A stretch of 64,000 nt of DNA from Caulobacter sp. UNC279MFTsu5.1 (GCF_900114015.1 NZ_FORN01000029.1:1-64000), one strand, 5' to 3'. Counted from the stretch's first letter, positions 1-8,893 are shown. Notes: generated by a model from the letters alone, not told the origin. Numbers and translations: made by a program.

Positions 1-359
1 GCCACCGGCGTCGGGCCCAGGGCGGGCTGGCGCACCTCGACGACGCCGCGACGGACGGTCACCCGCACGGTCTTGTCATAGTGGCGGATGTTGAACTCGG
101 TGCCCACGACGCGGACCTGCTGGTCGCCCACCGAGATCAGGAAGGGGCGGTTCGGATCCTTGGCGACGTCGAAGGTCGCCTGGGCGTCGTCCATCTGAAT
201 GCGCCGCGCGCGCCAACCCAGCTGGACCTTCAGGATCGAGGCCGCGTCCATTCGGATGTGCGTGCCATCGGCCAGCGCGACCTCACGGGTCTCGCCAAGG
301 CGCGTCAGAACCTGGAGACCGGTCCTGTTGAAAGTGATGATGCTGGACGACGGCGCCAT
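1..359 (-). CDS. FecR-domain protein, partial (cut by window start)
   Basis: FecR proteins are inner-membrane anti-sigma regulators that pass a signal from a TonB-dependent receptor to an ECF sigma factor. The visible residues match the periplasmic FecR domain: GETREVALADGTHIRMDAAS, then QATFDVAKDPNRPF, then VRVVGTEFNI and VTVRRGVVEV. The C-terminal part lies beyond base 1. The ATG at 359 leaves only about 20 residues before the domain. In-frame ATGs exist at 455 and 590, but the extra residues do not resemble the usual N-terminal DUF4880 region with its tryptophans, nor a membrane segment. The gene is therefore either 5'-truncated or wrongly started. The FecR assignment is firm; the true start is not. 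Confidence 0.7.
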   Translation of the reverse strand, partial: MAPSSSIITFNRTGLQVLTRLGETREVALADGTHIRMDAASILKVQLGWRARRIQMDDAQATFDVAKDPNRPFLISVGDQQVRVVGTEFNIRHYDKTVRVTVRRGVVEVRQPALGPTPV

Positions 360-749
360 GCGCGGCAGGGGTGTTCGGTTCCCGCGGCCCTGAGCGGTAT
401 CGGCAATTTTCGCCGTGCGCTCAGTCCTGCAGCGACCGCTGCCCCGATCGTTCATAATCGCGTCGTGCGCTCGTGGCGAGGCCGCAACCAAGCAGCTCAT
501 CCGATGGTTGGGGAGCGGCCTGAGGCCAGCTCGATGGCCATGGCGCTTCCGATCCGATTTCACCCGCCCACCAACCCGTGGGGCGGTCATTTTGACCAGC
601 TTGTCGCGGCGCAAAATACTTGAGCTGTATCAATGTGGCGTCGCGCTGGAGAGGGACAGTAGAGCGTGATGAAATCCGAAAAGCGCCGAGCGCCTGCAAC
701 AAGCAGACGTTCTCTCTCGGCGGCGTCGGTTATCCGAAGGATGAAGCCG
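360..749. other. gap between FecR fragment and SDR gene
   Basis: This 390-base stretch separates two divergently oriented genes. Both strands carry open frames, but their products are arginine-rich and have no recognisable domain. It probably holds the promoters for both sides. No clear operator was seen. Confidence 0.4.
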
Positions 750-1517
750 ATGGATCGGCTTAAGAACAAGGTCGCGATCGTTACGGGCGCGGCGCTCGGG
801 CTTGGCGGAGCCACCGCGCTGCGAATGGCGGAGGAAGGCGCTTCGATCGCTATCTTCGACGTGCTCGACGACCAGGGCGCCGCGATGGTCGCCGAAATCA
901 CGGCCTCAGGCAGGGCGGCGCGCTACTGGCGGTGCGACGTCAGCAACGAAACCCAAGTGGCGCAGGCGATCAACGAGGTGGCCGAGTACTTCGGCCGCAT
1001 CGATGTGCTGGTGAACAATGCCGGCGTAGCGGGAGCCAACAAGCCGACGCATGAGGTGACCGAAGCCGAATGGGACTGGGTCCAGGCCATCAATGTCAAG
1101 GGCGTGTTCTTCTGCACCAAGCACGCCATTCCGCATTTGCGACGCGCGGGCGGTGGCAGCATCATCAACCTGTCGTCCATCTATGGACTGGTGGGAGCGC
1201 CGGATGTCCCCGCATACCACGCGTCGAAAGGCGCTGTTCGGTTGATGAGCAAGACCGATGCGCTCATCTACGCCGGCGATCGAATTCGCGTGAACTCCAT
1301 CCACCCCGGTTTCATCTGGACGCCGATGGTCGAGCATCACCTGAGCGCTCAGGGCGATCTGGAGACGGGCCGCAAGGCCGCCGATGCGCTTCATCCGCTC
1401 GGACATATGGGAGAAGCCGACGATATCGCCTGGGGAGCTGTGTATCTGGCGTCCGACGAAGCCAAGTTCGTGACCGGTTCGGAGCTGGTCATCGACGGCG
1501 GATATACGGCCCGCTGA
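750..1517 (+). CDS. SDR-family NAD(P)-dependent oxidoreductase
   Basis: This is a classical short-chain dehydrogenase/reductase of 255 residues. The cofactor motif TGAALGLG is at residues 12-19, NNAG at 89-92, the serine at 142-143, and the catalytic pair Y156/K160 in YHASK. The C-terminal GSELVIDGGYTAR is typical of classical SDRs. The ATG at 750 was chosen because GAAGGA lies eight bases upstream and because it gives the usual family length; earlier in-frame ATGs at 666 and 741 would add residues lacking any motif. The substrate cannot be told from the sequence. It stands alone between a FecR fragment and a membrane protein. Confidence 0.88.
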   Translation: MDRLKNKVAIVTGAALGLGGATALRMAEEGASIAIFDVLDDQGAAMVAEITASGRAARYWRCDVSNETQVAQAINEVAEYFGRIDVLVNNAGVAGANKPTHEVTEAEWDWVQAINVKGVFFCTKHAIPHLRRAGGGSIINLSSIYGLVGAPDVPAYHASKGAVRLMSKTDALIYAGDRIRVNSIHPGFIWTPMVEHHLSAQGDLETGRKAADALHPLGHMGEADDIAWGAVYLASDEAKFVTGSELVIDGGYTAR

Positions 1518-1678
1518 GGTCAGGCCCGCATGTCGGACCCTGACGGTCGACGACGGCGAGAGAACGATCCGGAAGCGGCGGAGGATGGTCGGGGCTCCAT
1601 GCCGGGTTGCGGCCAGCCCCTCGCGGCGCATTCTGGACAGGTGTCGCGAGGCCTCGGAACAGTGGAAGAGGATCGGGT

Positions 1679-2929
1679 ATGGCGGTGGAGCCCTTCGAGC
1701 GGCTTGGGTTGGCCTTGGCCATCGGCTTCCTGATCGGCATCGAGCGGGGCTGGCGGGCGCGCGACGTCACCGAAGGGGGCCGCGCCGCGGGTTTACGCAC
1801 CTACGCCCTGTCGGGCCTGCTCGGCGGGGTCGCTGGGATGCTGAGCCAGACCCTGGGCGGCTGGGCCATGTCCACGCTCGGCCTATCCTTCGCGACGGCC
1901 TTCATCCTCTTCAAGCAGCGAGAACAACGCGACGACAACGACTACTCGGCCACCGCCGTCGTCGCCGGCCTGCTGACCTTCGGGCTCGGGGCGTTGGCGG
2001 TGCTCGGCGACGAGCGGGTCGCCGCCGCCGCGGCCGTGGCGGTCGCTGCCCTGCTGGCGGGCAAGGAGGTGCTGCACACCTGGCTCAAGCGTCTGACCTG
2101 GCCCGAACTCCGAGACGCGCTGGTTCTGCTGGCCATGACCTTCGTGGCCCTGCCGCTTCTGCCAAACCGCCCCTTTGGACCCTATGGCTTGGTCAATTTC
2201 GCCGAACTTTGGGTGCTGACCATCGCCATGGCGGCGATTTCCTTTGTCGCCTACGCCGCGATCAAGGTGTGGGGACCGGCGCGCGGCGCCTTGCTGGCCA
2301 GCGCGGCCGGCGCGCTGATCTCCTCGACGGCGGTGACCTTCTATCTGGCGCGACTGCAGAAGGAGGTCTCCAAACCCCTCGCCCTGGCGGGCGCGGCCCT
2401 GGTGGCCGGCGCCATCATGGCGGTCCGGCTGGGCGCCATCACCTTGGCGCTCTGGCCGCCGTTGTTCTGGTCGCTGTCGGCGCCGCTTGGCGTGTTCGCC
2501 GCCCTGTCGACGGTCCTTGGCCTGGGGGCGACCGTCTTCGCGTCGAGCGGCGACGCATCGTCGTCGCCGTCTCCGGCCAAGAGCCCCTTTGAGCTGGCCC
2601 TGGTGCTGAAGTTCGCCCTGGTGCTCGGCGTCATCATGGCGGCGTCAAGGGTCGCAGCCGGTCTCTACGGTCCTTCCGGCCTTCTACCGGTGGCGGCGCT
2701 CGGCGGCCTGGTCGACGCCGATGCGGTCACCCTGGCGGCCGCCCGCATGACGGCGGGGGGCATGGCCATCGGCGTCGCCGGCCAGGCGGTGCTGCTGGCG
2801 GCCGTGGTCGACAGCTTTTCGAAGATGGTCATCGCCTGCGTCGTGGGCGGTTGGCGCTTTGGCGGTCTCTATTCGACGGGAACCCTGCTGGCGCTGGGCG
2901 CCGCGGCCGGCGTCTGGAGATGGGCCTAG
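1679..2929 (+). CDS. MgtC/SapB and DUF4010 domain membrane protein
   Basis: A 416-residue polytopic inner-membrane protein. The N-terminus has the MgtC/SapB signature GLALAIGFLIGIERGW followed by GLRTYALSGLLGG, and the rest is a run of hydrophobic segments typical of the DUF4010 half. The ATG at 1679 is preceded by AGAGGA at six bases. The family is widespread but lacks an established transport substrate; a link to magnesium or stress adaptation rests only on MgtC homology. It lies just upstream of the first FixK-type sites but on present evidence is not under their control. Confidence 0.82.
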   Translation: MAVEPFERLGLALAIGFLIGIERGWRARDVTEGGRAAGLRTYALSGLLGGVAGMLSQTLGGWAMSTLGLSFATAFILFKQREQRDDNDYSATAVVAGLLTFGLGALAVLGDERVAAAAAVAVAALLAGKEVLHTWLKRLTWPELRDALVLLAMTFVALPLLPNRPFGPYGLVNFAELWVLTIAMAAISFVAYAAIKVWGPARGALLASAAGALISSTAVTFYLARLQKEVSKPLALAGAALVAGAIMAVRLGAITLALWPPLFWSLSAPLGVFAALSTVLGLGATVFASSGDASSSPSPAKSPFELALVLKFALVLGVIMAASRVAAGLYGPSGLLPVAALGGLVDADAVTLAAARMTAGGMAIGVAGQAVLLAAVVDSFSKMVIACVVGGWRFGGLYSTGTLLALGAAAGVWRWA

Positions 2930-2985
2930 CGCATCCTGTCGCGACCGGCCGGCCCCATCGCGTCGTCTTGCGGCTGAGCCCGAAA

Positions 2986-2999
2986 TTGAAGCGGATCAA
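2986..2999. promoter_or_regulatory. weak FixK/FNR-type box
   Basis: TTGAAGCGGATCAA matches TTGAT-N4-ATCAA at nine of ten defined positions. It lies about 230 bases before the nearest start codon (3231), far for direct activation, so it may be an auxiliary site or chance. Confidence 0.35.
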
Positions 3000-3143
3000 G
3001 AGTGATCGCGCCATGGCGCTGGAAGCTTCCCTCGGGGGGCGGGAAGGCGGCGACGTTTTGGAGGCGGCGGGTGTTTGATGATGGACTGGATGGTCCTGGC
3101 CTGAGCGGGATGCGGTCCCAGGAGCAGTTGGCCGCGCACAAAG

Positions 3144-3157
3144 TGATCGAGATCAAT
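3144..3157. promoter_or_regulatory. FixK/FNR-type box before small ORF and adh
   Basis: GTGATCGAGATCAA matches TTGAT-N4-ATCAA at nine of ten positions. Its centre is 80 bases before the ATG at 3231, which leaves room for a class II activator site centred at -41.5 and a leader of about 39 bases. It would drive the 26-codon ORF and the alcohol dehydrogenase behind it. Confidence 0.6.
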
Positions 3158-3230
3158 CCCCGGGCGACGACAAGGCGGAAGAATGATCCGCGCGTCAGGC
3201 GCATGCCTTCGTCCTGATGGAGATCCATCC

Positions 3231-3311
3231 ATGACTGCTCAAGACAAATCCTTGCTGCCGGCCTTCACCCAGCAAGCCACCCAGACTCTGGGCTCCAAGG
3301 TCGGCGCCTGA
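3231..3311 (+). CDS. small ORF, 26 residues, coupled to adh
   Basis: A 26-codon frame (MTAQDKSLLPAFTQQATQTL then GSKVGA) has GGAG eight bases before its ATG. It ends one base before the ATG of the alcohol dehydrogenase (TGACATG), an arrangement that favours translational coupling. It lies downstream of the FixK-type box at 3144. The peptide is glutamine and threonine rich, has no hydrophobic segment and is not recognised. It could be a leader peptide or a remnant of a displaced gene. Confidence 0.4.
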   Translation: MTAQDKSLLPAFTQQATQTLGSKVGA

Positions 3312-3312
3312 C

Positions 3313-4308
3313 ATGCTGGCGATGGTCCTGGAGGGCGGCCACCTGACGCCCGCCCTCCGTCACGCGCCAAGGCCCGGCCCAGGCGAGGTTCTGCTTCGCG
3401 TGCGCACCTGCGGCGTCTGCCGCACGGATCTTCATCTTCTGGACGGCGACCTTCCCACGCCGGACGGCGTCATTCCGGGACATGAGATCGTCGGCGTCGT
3501 GGAGGCGCTCGGGCAGGGCGTCACGAGCCTGGCTCTAGGTCAGCGCGTTGGTGTCCCGTGGCTTGGCGGCGCCTGTGGGCGTTGCCGATTCTGTCGCCAG
3601 GGCGCGGAAAACCTCTGCGATCACGCCCAGTTCACAGGCTGGACGCGCGATGGCGGCTACGCGGAAATGACGGTCGCCGATGCGCGCTTCTGCTCGGTCC
3701 TGCCCGATGGTCTCGGCGATCTCGAAGCCGCGCCGTTGCTCTGCGCCGGTCTGATCGGTTTTCGCGCCTGGCGCAAGGCGATGGAGGGGCGAGTCGTCGA
3801 TCGGCTGGGCCTCTATGGCTTTGGCGCCGCCGCCCATCTCCTGGCCCAACTGGCGATCGCCGAGGGGCAGAAGGTCTACGCCTTCACCAAGCCCGGCGAC
3901 CTAGCCGCGCAGGACCTCGCGCTCGACCTGGGCTGCCTGTGGGCAGGGGCGTCGGACGCGGCGCCGCCCGAACCGCTGGACGCCGCCATCCTGTTCGCGC
4001 CGGTCGGCGCGCTCGTGCCGCTCGCCTTGCGGGCGGTCCGCAAGGGCGGCGCCGTGGTGTGCGCGGGAATCCATATGAGCCAGATCCCCGCCCTGGACTA
4101 CGCCGACCTGTGGGGCGAGCGAACCCTGGTCTCCGTGGCCAACCTCACCCGCGCCGACGCCCAGGACTATCTGCCGCGCGCCGCCGCCGCCGGCGTACGG
4201 CCCCACCTCAGAATCTACGGTCTTCGACAGGCCGGCCAAGCGCTCGCCGACTTGCGTGGCGGAGCCTTCACAGGGGCGGCGGTGCTGCAGATCAATCCGC
4301 CGCCATAG
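3313..4308 (+). CDS. zinc-dependent alcohol dehydrogenase
   Basis: A 331-residue medium-chain dehydrogenase/reductase. Catalytic zinc ligands are C36 in CGVCRTDLH and H57/E58 in PGHE. The structural zinc lobe has C88, C91, C94 and C102. A Rossmann glycine motif YGFGAAAH follows in the middle of the protein. The likely reaction is NAD-linked interconversion of a primary alcohol and aldehyde. It is shorter and divergent compared with the AdhP-like enzyme at 23798. It probably shares a transcript with the 26-codon ORF and sits behind a FixK-type box, so low-oxygen induction is inferred. The exact substrate is unknown. Confidence 0.88.
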   Translation: MLAMVLEGGHLTPALRHAPRPGPGEVLLRVRTCGVCRTDLHLLDGDLPTPDGVIPGHEIVGVVEALGQGVTSLALGQRVGVPWLGGACGRCRFCRQGAENLCDHAQFTGWTRDGGYAEMTVADARFCSVLPDGLGDLEAAPLLCAGLIGFRAWRKAMEGRVVDRLGLYGFGAAAHLLAQLAIAEGQKVYAFTKPGDLAAQDLALDLGCLWAGASDAAPPEPLDAAILFAPVGALVPLALRAVRKGGAVVCAGIHMSQIPALDYADLWGERTLVSVANLTRADAQDYLPRAAAAGVRPHLRIYGLRQAGQALADLRGGAFTGAAVLQINPPP

Positions 4309-4363
4309 ACAGGCCGGTGGATGACATCCGCCCGCGCGTTGATCGCGACCAACCTAGAACCGG

Positions 4364-5698
4364 TCACCGCAATGCGAACATGGCGACCACGGCAACGGCC
4401 ATGACCGCAGTCGCCAGCCAGCCGAAGATGCGCTGTCCTAGCGTCGCTACGAACTGTCCCATCTCATGGCGGCGAGACGCCACCACCATCATCGCCGCCA
4501 TGATCGGCACGGCGATCACACCGTTTAGCACCGCGCTCCAGAACAGGGCCTTGATCGGGTCCAGGGGCGAATAGTCCACGGCGAGTCCCAGGATCGTGGC
4601 GAGGCCAATCACGCTGTAAAAGCCCACGGCCTCGCGCGCCGGGTGTTCAAGTCCGATTTTCCAGCCTTGAGATTCGCTGATCGCATAGGCCGCCGATGCG
4701 GCCAGGATGGGCGCCGCGAGCAGGCCCGTGCCGATGATGCCCAGGCTGAACAGCAGGAAGGCCAGCGTCCCCGCGATGGGTTTCAGCGCCTGGGCGGCCT
4801 CGGCGGAGGTCTGGATATCGGTCACGCCGGCCGAATTTAGGGTGACGGCCGTCGTCAGGATGATGAAGAAGGCGATCAGGTGGGCGAAGCCCATGCCGAC
4901 ATAGGTGTCCCAGCGGATGCGGCTGAGCTGCTCTGGGGCCTGTTCCGGGTGGGCCAGCAATGGGCCGGTCGTCGGGTCGGCCTCCTCGTCCTCCACCTCT
5001 TCGGAGGCCTGCCAGAAGAACAGGTAGGGGCTGATGGTCGTGCCGAAGATGGCAACGACCATGGTGACGGTCGCCCCTGTGAACGCCAACTGCGGAACCA
5101 CCGTACGAAGAGCGACCTGGCTCCAATCGATATGCACGGTGAAGACCACGCCGACATATGCGAACAGCGCGAGCGTCAGCCACTTCAGGTAGCGGACATA
5201 GCGGTGATAGGGGATGAGGATTTGCAGCGCCAGGGAGAGCGCCGCGAAGAGCACGGTGAACGTGTGCTGGCCCCAGCCCAACACCAGTTTCGCCGCCGAA
5301 CCCATTGCCGCAAGGTCGGCGCCGATGTTCACGACGTTGGCGATGAACAGCAACCCCACGAGGACCGTGACGATCGGACGGGGGAACACGCGGCCCAGAT
5401 TCGCCGCCAGCCCACGGCCAGTCACCCGCCCGATACGGGCGCTGATCATCTGGATCGCGGACAGCAGCGGATAGCTGAACGGCACGGTCCAGAGCATCTG
5501 CAAACCCATTTGGGCGCCGGCCTGGGAGTAGGTGGCTATGCCGCCCGGGTCATCGTCCGCCGCCCCGGTGATCAGGCCCGGTCCCAGCCGCTGGAAGAGC
5601 GCGGCCCGCCGAAGCCGGTGCACATTGGGATGTAGGGAGGGAGGCCGAACGAAGTGATCGGCGGCTGGTTGCACCTTGGCTTCGGCGCGATCGTTCAT
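4364..5698 (-). CDS. NRAMP-family divalent metal transporter, divergent metal site
   Basis: A 444-residue membrane protein with the NRAMP fold signature GPGLITGAADDDPGG near residues 39-53 and about eleven hydrophobic segments. The two metal-binding motifs differ from canonical MntH: helix 1 has DPGG (residues 50-53) instead of DPGN, and helix 6 has TISPY (221-225) where MPH is expected. An acidic stretch EEVEDEEADP follows helix 6. Losing the coordinating Asn and Met points to the divergent NRAMP-related branch, for which magnesium transport has been described; that substrate is inference. The gene converges with adh across a 55-base gap, and no FixK box was seen upstream. Confidence 0.83.
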   Translation of the reverse strand: MNDRAEAKVQPAADHFVRPPSLHPNVHRLRRAALFQRLGPGLITGAADDDPGGIATYSQAGAQMGLQMLWTVPFSYPLLSAIQMISARIGRVTGRGLAANLGRVFPRPIVTVLVGLLFIANVVNIGADLAAMGSAAKLVLGWGQHTFTVLFAALSLALQILIPYHRYVRYLKWLTLALFAYVGVVFTVHIDWSQVALRTVVPQLAFTGATVTMVVAIFGTTISPYLFFWQASEEVEDEEADPTTGPLLAHPEQAPEQLSRIRWDTYVGMGFAHLIAFFIILTTAVTLNSAGVTDIQTSAEAAQALKPIAGTLAFLLFSLGIIGTGLLAAPILAASAAYAISESQGWKIGLEHPAREAVGFYSVIGLATILGLAVDYSPLDPIKALFWSAVLNGVIAVPIMAAMMVVASRRHEMGQFVATLGQRIFGWLATAVMAVAVVAMFALR

Positions 5699-5934
5699 GG
5701 ACAGCTCCCGCCGACGGTGGGCGCCGAAGAACCAAATTCGACCCGTGGGCGACCTTCAGAGGGTTTGCTCTGGAGAGAAACGGCCTCAAGCGGTCGCCTC
5801 GCAGGCTCTGGCGAACTCGAGCAGAAGGCGCGCCGATGGAGCCGCCCCTGGTCGAGGGCCGCCAATTGACAGGACGGCGCGCCGGTCTGCCGGTTGTTGT
5901 CGAACGGAATCATGCTGAACGTCACGCCAGGGGC

Positions 5935-6522
5935 CTACTCAAAGAGTTCGTCCAGACGCGTGCGAACTTGCTCCAGCACGTTGGCGACGGACTCGGCGGT
6001 AATGTTGGAGACGATCGAGCCGAAGTGCTTGTGGTCGACGACTCGCAAGCCGCAGACCCCCGACAGGTGCAGGTCGAAGACCGTCATCAGGGCCTGCAAG
6101 GCCCCGGTGGTGTTCACCCAGTCCTCGGGCGCCCCGGAGGTCGAAAAGCTGAGCAGGGTCTTGTCGTCGAGCAGCGATTCCGTGCCGCTCGGACCTGGCG
6201 CATAGCCGAAGCTCATGCTGAACACCCGATCGACATAGCCCTTGAGGATGGCGGGCGGCGCATTGAACCAGAAGGGATAGACGAAGATGAAGCTGTCGGA
6301 CTCGCCGAGCAGCTGCCGTTCGGCGACGACGTCCGCGGCCGGATGCGCGCCCGACGGCGACGGCAGTTCCTCGGCCTTGAGGCGGGGGTCGAAATCCAGC
6401 GCATAGAGGTCACGCAGGACCACGGTGTGGTTGGTGGCGCGCAGGTGCTCGACACAGGTCCGGGCGATGGCCGCGCAGACGCTGGTGGGCTTGGGGTGAG
6501 CGAGGATGACGGCGTGTTTCAT
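5935..6522 (-). CDS. flavodoxin-fold NAD(P)H-dependent quinone oxidoreductase
   Basis: A 195-residue protein of the NQO1/KefF-like flavodoxin-fold family, which reduces quinones with NAD(P)H through bound FMN or FAD. It starts MKHAVILAHPKPTS, the usual first strand and phosphate loop, and contains FIFVYPFWFNAPPAILKGYVDRVF, a family hallmark of the aromatic YPFWF segment. The start at 6522 has GGGAG eight bases upstream; a frame from 6585 adds residues that do not fit the fold. It is divergent from the gene at 6648, with a FixK-type box between them, so both may be oxygen regulated. Confidence 0.85.
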   Translation of the reverse strand: MKHAVILAHPKPTSVCAAIARTCVEHLRATNHTVVLRDLYALDFDPRLKAEELPSPSGAHPAADVVAERQLLGESDSFIFVYPFWFNAPPAILKGYVDRVFSMSFGYAPGPSGTESLLDDKTLLSFSTSGAPEDWVNTTGALQALMTVFDLHLSGVCGLRVVDHKHFGSIVSNITAESVANVLEQVRTRLDELFE

Positions 6523-6586
6523 GGGGGCGGCTCCCAAACAGCGACATGCTGACCAAGGGAGACTAGTTGCCGGGGCGGCCGCCAAA

Positions 6587-6600
6587 TTGATCCAGATCAG
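6587..6600. promoter_or_regulatory. FixK/FNR-type box in divergent promoter
   Basis: TTGATCCAGATCAG matches TTGAT-N4-ATCAA at nine of ten positions. The centre is 55 bases before the ATG at 6648 and 72 bases before the ATG at 6522, so it could serve either or both divergent genes. Confidence 0.65.
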
Positions 6601-6647
6601 GGAACCGGATGCAGCCTGGCCGATCCTGTCGGCTTCAGGAGGCGACG

Positions 6648-7094
6648 ATGATCACGGACGAACGAACCTTGGTGGTGGCGGCCGACGGCGGTCGGGCTCG
6701 GCTCTTCGAGGAGCCGCGCCGCGGCGGGTCCCTGACCGAACATCCCGAATGGCTGGCCGGCCTGGAGCCTAGGGTCTTTCCGCATCCCGGTTCCGGCGCG
6801 GTCCATGATCGGATGGGCCATGCGATCCACGGCGTCGCCACGATCACCGCCGCCGACAAGAGCGCCCGTGATTTCCTGACCCGGCTCGGCGCGCGGCTGG
6901 CCCACCTCGTCGACGAACACCGTTTCGACCATTTGATCGTCTTCGCGCCGCCTCGCGCCCTGGGCATGCTGCGCGAGGCGCTGCCAACAGCCCTGCGCCG
7001 ACGGTTGGCGCTCGATCAGGCCCATGATCGGGTCGATGCGGACGCCGAGGCCCTGCGCGAGGCCGTGCGCGGGCTGCGGCGCAGCGCGCCGTGA
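6648..7094 (+). CDS. host attachment protein family (baeRF-like)
   Basis: A 148-residue protein with the pattern of the so-called host attachment proteins, relatives of the archaeal/bacterial release-factor-like fold: TLVVAADGGRARLFEEP at the N-terminus, a central DRMGHAIHG segment and DHLIVFAPPRALGMLREAL near the end. The ATG at 6648 has AGGAGG five bases upstream. The biochemical role of the family is not established; the plant-attachment name is historical. It lies behind a FixK-type box and 76 bases before an RNase-like gene, probably in one transcript. Confidence 0.78.
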   Translation: MITDERTLVVAADGGRARLFEEPRRGGSLTEHPEWLAGLEPRVFPHPGSGAVHDRMGHAIHGVATITAADKSARDFLTRLGARLAHLVDEHRFDHLIVFAPPRALGMLREALPTALRRRLALDQAHDRVDADAEALREAVRGLRRSAP

Positions 7095-7170
7095 GCCGGC
7101 CTGTCATCTTTCCAATTTGCTCGCCGGTTCGCGCCGCGTCCGATCGGACCTATCCCCGCGAGAGTCCATC

Positions 7171-8811
7171 ATGACCCCGATCCTGTCCTTCCACGGCGCC
7201 GCCGGCTGCGTCACCGGCTCGTGCGCACGCCTGCAGACACAGGACGCCACCATCCTGGTCGATTGCGGCATGTTCCAGGGATCAAAGACCCTCAAGGCGC
7301 TGAACTATGGCCAGTTTCCCTTCGATCCGAGTCAGGTCGACGCTGTTCTGCTTACCCATGCCCATGTCGACCATTGCGGCCTGCTTCCCAAGCTGATGCT
7401 CGCGGGCTTCGAGGGGCCGATCTATGCGACGGCGGCGACGCGCGACCTTTGCGCGGTGATGCTCGCCGACGCGGGCGGCATCCAGGAAGGGGAGGTGGCG
7501 GCGCTCAATCGGCGCAACCAGAGACGGGGCCTGGCGCCCGTCGAACCGATCTACACCGCGGCCGACGCAGCCCGGGTCATGAAACAGTTTCGGAAGATCA
7601 AGCTGGGCGAGCCGGTGACGGTCGCCCCCGGAATCTCGGCGGTCTATTGGGAGGCCGGCCACATCCTGGGCTCGGCCTCCATCGAGGTCATTGTCGGCGT
7701 CGCCGGCGCCGAGAAGCGTCTGTTGTTCTCCGGGGACCTCGGCTCTGGCGGGAGCGATTTCGTCGCCGACCCGCAAGGTCCCAAGGGCGTCGACCATCTG
7801 ATCCTCGAATCCACCTACGGCGACCGGGAACGCGTGGCCGCCAGCGGCGTCGCCCGCCGCGCGGTCTTGGCCGAGGAGCTCAAGGCGGCCCACGCCGCGG
7901 GCGGGCCGCTGCTCATCCCCGCCTTCGCGCTGGAACGCAGCCAGGAGCTCCTGGTCGACCTGCTGCAGTTGATGGAAGACGGGGACGCGCCGCGCGGCGA
8001 CATCTTCCTCGACTCGCCGCTGGCCATTGAAGCGTCCAAGGTGTTCCTTGAGCGAGGCTGGAATCCCGCCCTCCAGCGAAACCCGTTCGAGCCGGTCCAG
8101 CCCTCCGAGCACCTGCGCTTCCTGGCCAAGCCCTGGGACAGCGACGGCTTGGAGCGTCTCTCCGGCTGGCATGTGATCCTGGCCGCCAGCGGCATGTGCG
8201 ACGCGGGCCGGGTGCGCAAACACCTCAAGCGGCTGCTGTGGCGCAAGGAAGCGACCGTGCTGCTCTGTGGTTTCCAGGCGGCCGGCACGCTGGGACGGCT
8301 GCTCGCTGACGGCGCGCCGCGGGTCAGCATCCAGGGCGACGAGGTTCGGGTTCGCGCGCGGGTGCGCAAGCTCGACGCCTATTCGGCTCATGCCGACGCG
8401 GCGGGCTTGACGCGCTGGGCGCTCGATCGTGCTCCGGTCAGCGGTTCAATTCTGCTGGCCCACGGGGAGCCGGACGCCGCCGCCGGACTGCGCGATCGGC
8501 TGATCGCCGCTGGCTTCGACGCCGGCTCCGTCTTGATCCCGGACCTGGACGACGCCTTCGACCTCACCGAGGGGGCCGCGACGCCCAGGCGGCCGTCGCC
8601 CGTCCGGCTGCCGCCCCACGCCGCGGCCAAGCTCGACTGGCATAATCACCGGGTCGCCTTTCAGATGGCGCTCAACGCCGCCCTCGAAGGGGCTGGGGAC
8701 GACGCCGCCCGCGAGGCGCTGCTGCGCCGCCTGAGCGCCGTTGTCGGTGGACAGCTCGGTGACGGGAAGCCTCGGTCAATCCCGGACGCGGGACAGGATC
8801 CGTTCGAGTGA
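7171..8811 (+). CDS. MBL-fold beta-CASP RNA hydrolase
   Basis: A 546-residue metallo-beta-lactamase protein of the beta-CASP/CPSF type, expected to process or degrade RNA. The zinc motif HAHVDHCG lies at residues 63-70. It is followed by GHILGSAS, FSGDLGSGG, a beta-CASP middle part with LIPAFALERSQELL and DSPLA, and the late motifs AASGMCDAGRV and DAYSAHAD. The C-terminal 60 residues are an extra tail. The ATG at 7171 has only a weak GAGAG ribosome site, but earlier codons give no domain. It likely belongs to the transcript from the FixK box at 6587, suggesting RNA turnover under low oxygen. Confidence 0.88.
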   Translation: MTPILSFHGAAGCVTGSCARLQTQDATILVDCGMFQGSKTLKALNYGQFPFDPSQVDAVLLTHAHVDHCGLLPKLMLAGFEGPIYATAATRDLCAVMLADAGGIQEGEVAALNRRNQRRGLAPVEPIYTAADAARVMKQFRKIKLGEPVTVAPGISAVYWEAGHILGSASIEVIVGVAGAEKRLLFSGDLGSGGSDFVADPQGPKGVDHLILESTYGDRERVAASGVARRAVLAEELKAAHAAGGPLLIPAFALERSQELLVDLLQLMEDGDAPRGDIFLDSPLAIEASKVFLERGWNPALQRNPFEPVQPSEHLRFLAKPWDSDGLERLSGWHVILAASGMCDAGRVRKHLKRLLWRKEATVLLCGFQAAGTLGRLLADGAPRVSIQGDEVRVRARVRKLDAYSAHADAAGLTRWALDRAPVSGSILLAHGEPDAAAGLRDRLIAAGFDAGSVLIPDLDDAFDLTEGAATPRRPSPVRLPPHAAAKLDWHNHRVAFQMALNAALEGAGDDAAREALLRRLSAVVGGQLGDGKPRSIPDAGQDPFE

Positions 8812-8813
8812 AC

Positions 8814-8827
8814 TTGACCCAGGTCAA
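8814..8827. promoter_or_regulatory. FixK/FNR-type box before 8894 gene
   Basis: TTGACCCAGGTCAA is an exact TTGAC-N4-GTCAA palindrome, differing from TTGAT-N4-ATCAA by one symmetric change per half. It begins three bases after the RNase stop codon, and its centre is 74 bases before the ATG at 8894. Confidence 0.6.
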
Positions 8828-8893
8828 GACGCGTCGCCGCGAGAGGGCGCGTTGTGGGGGTGTCATCCACCCCGCTTTTTTCAAGGAAAGACA

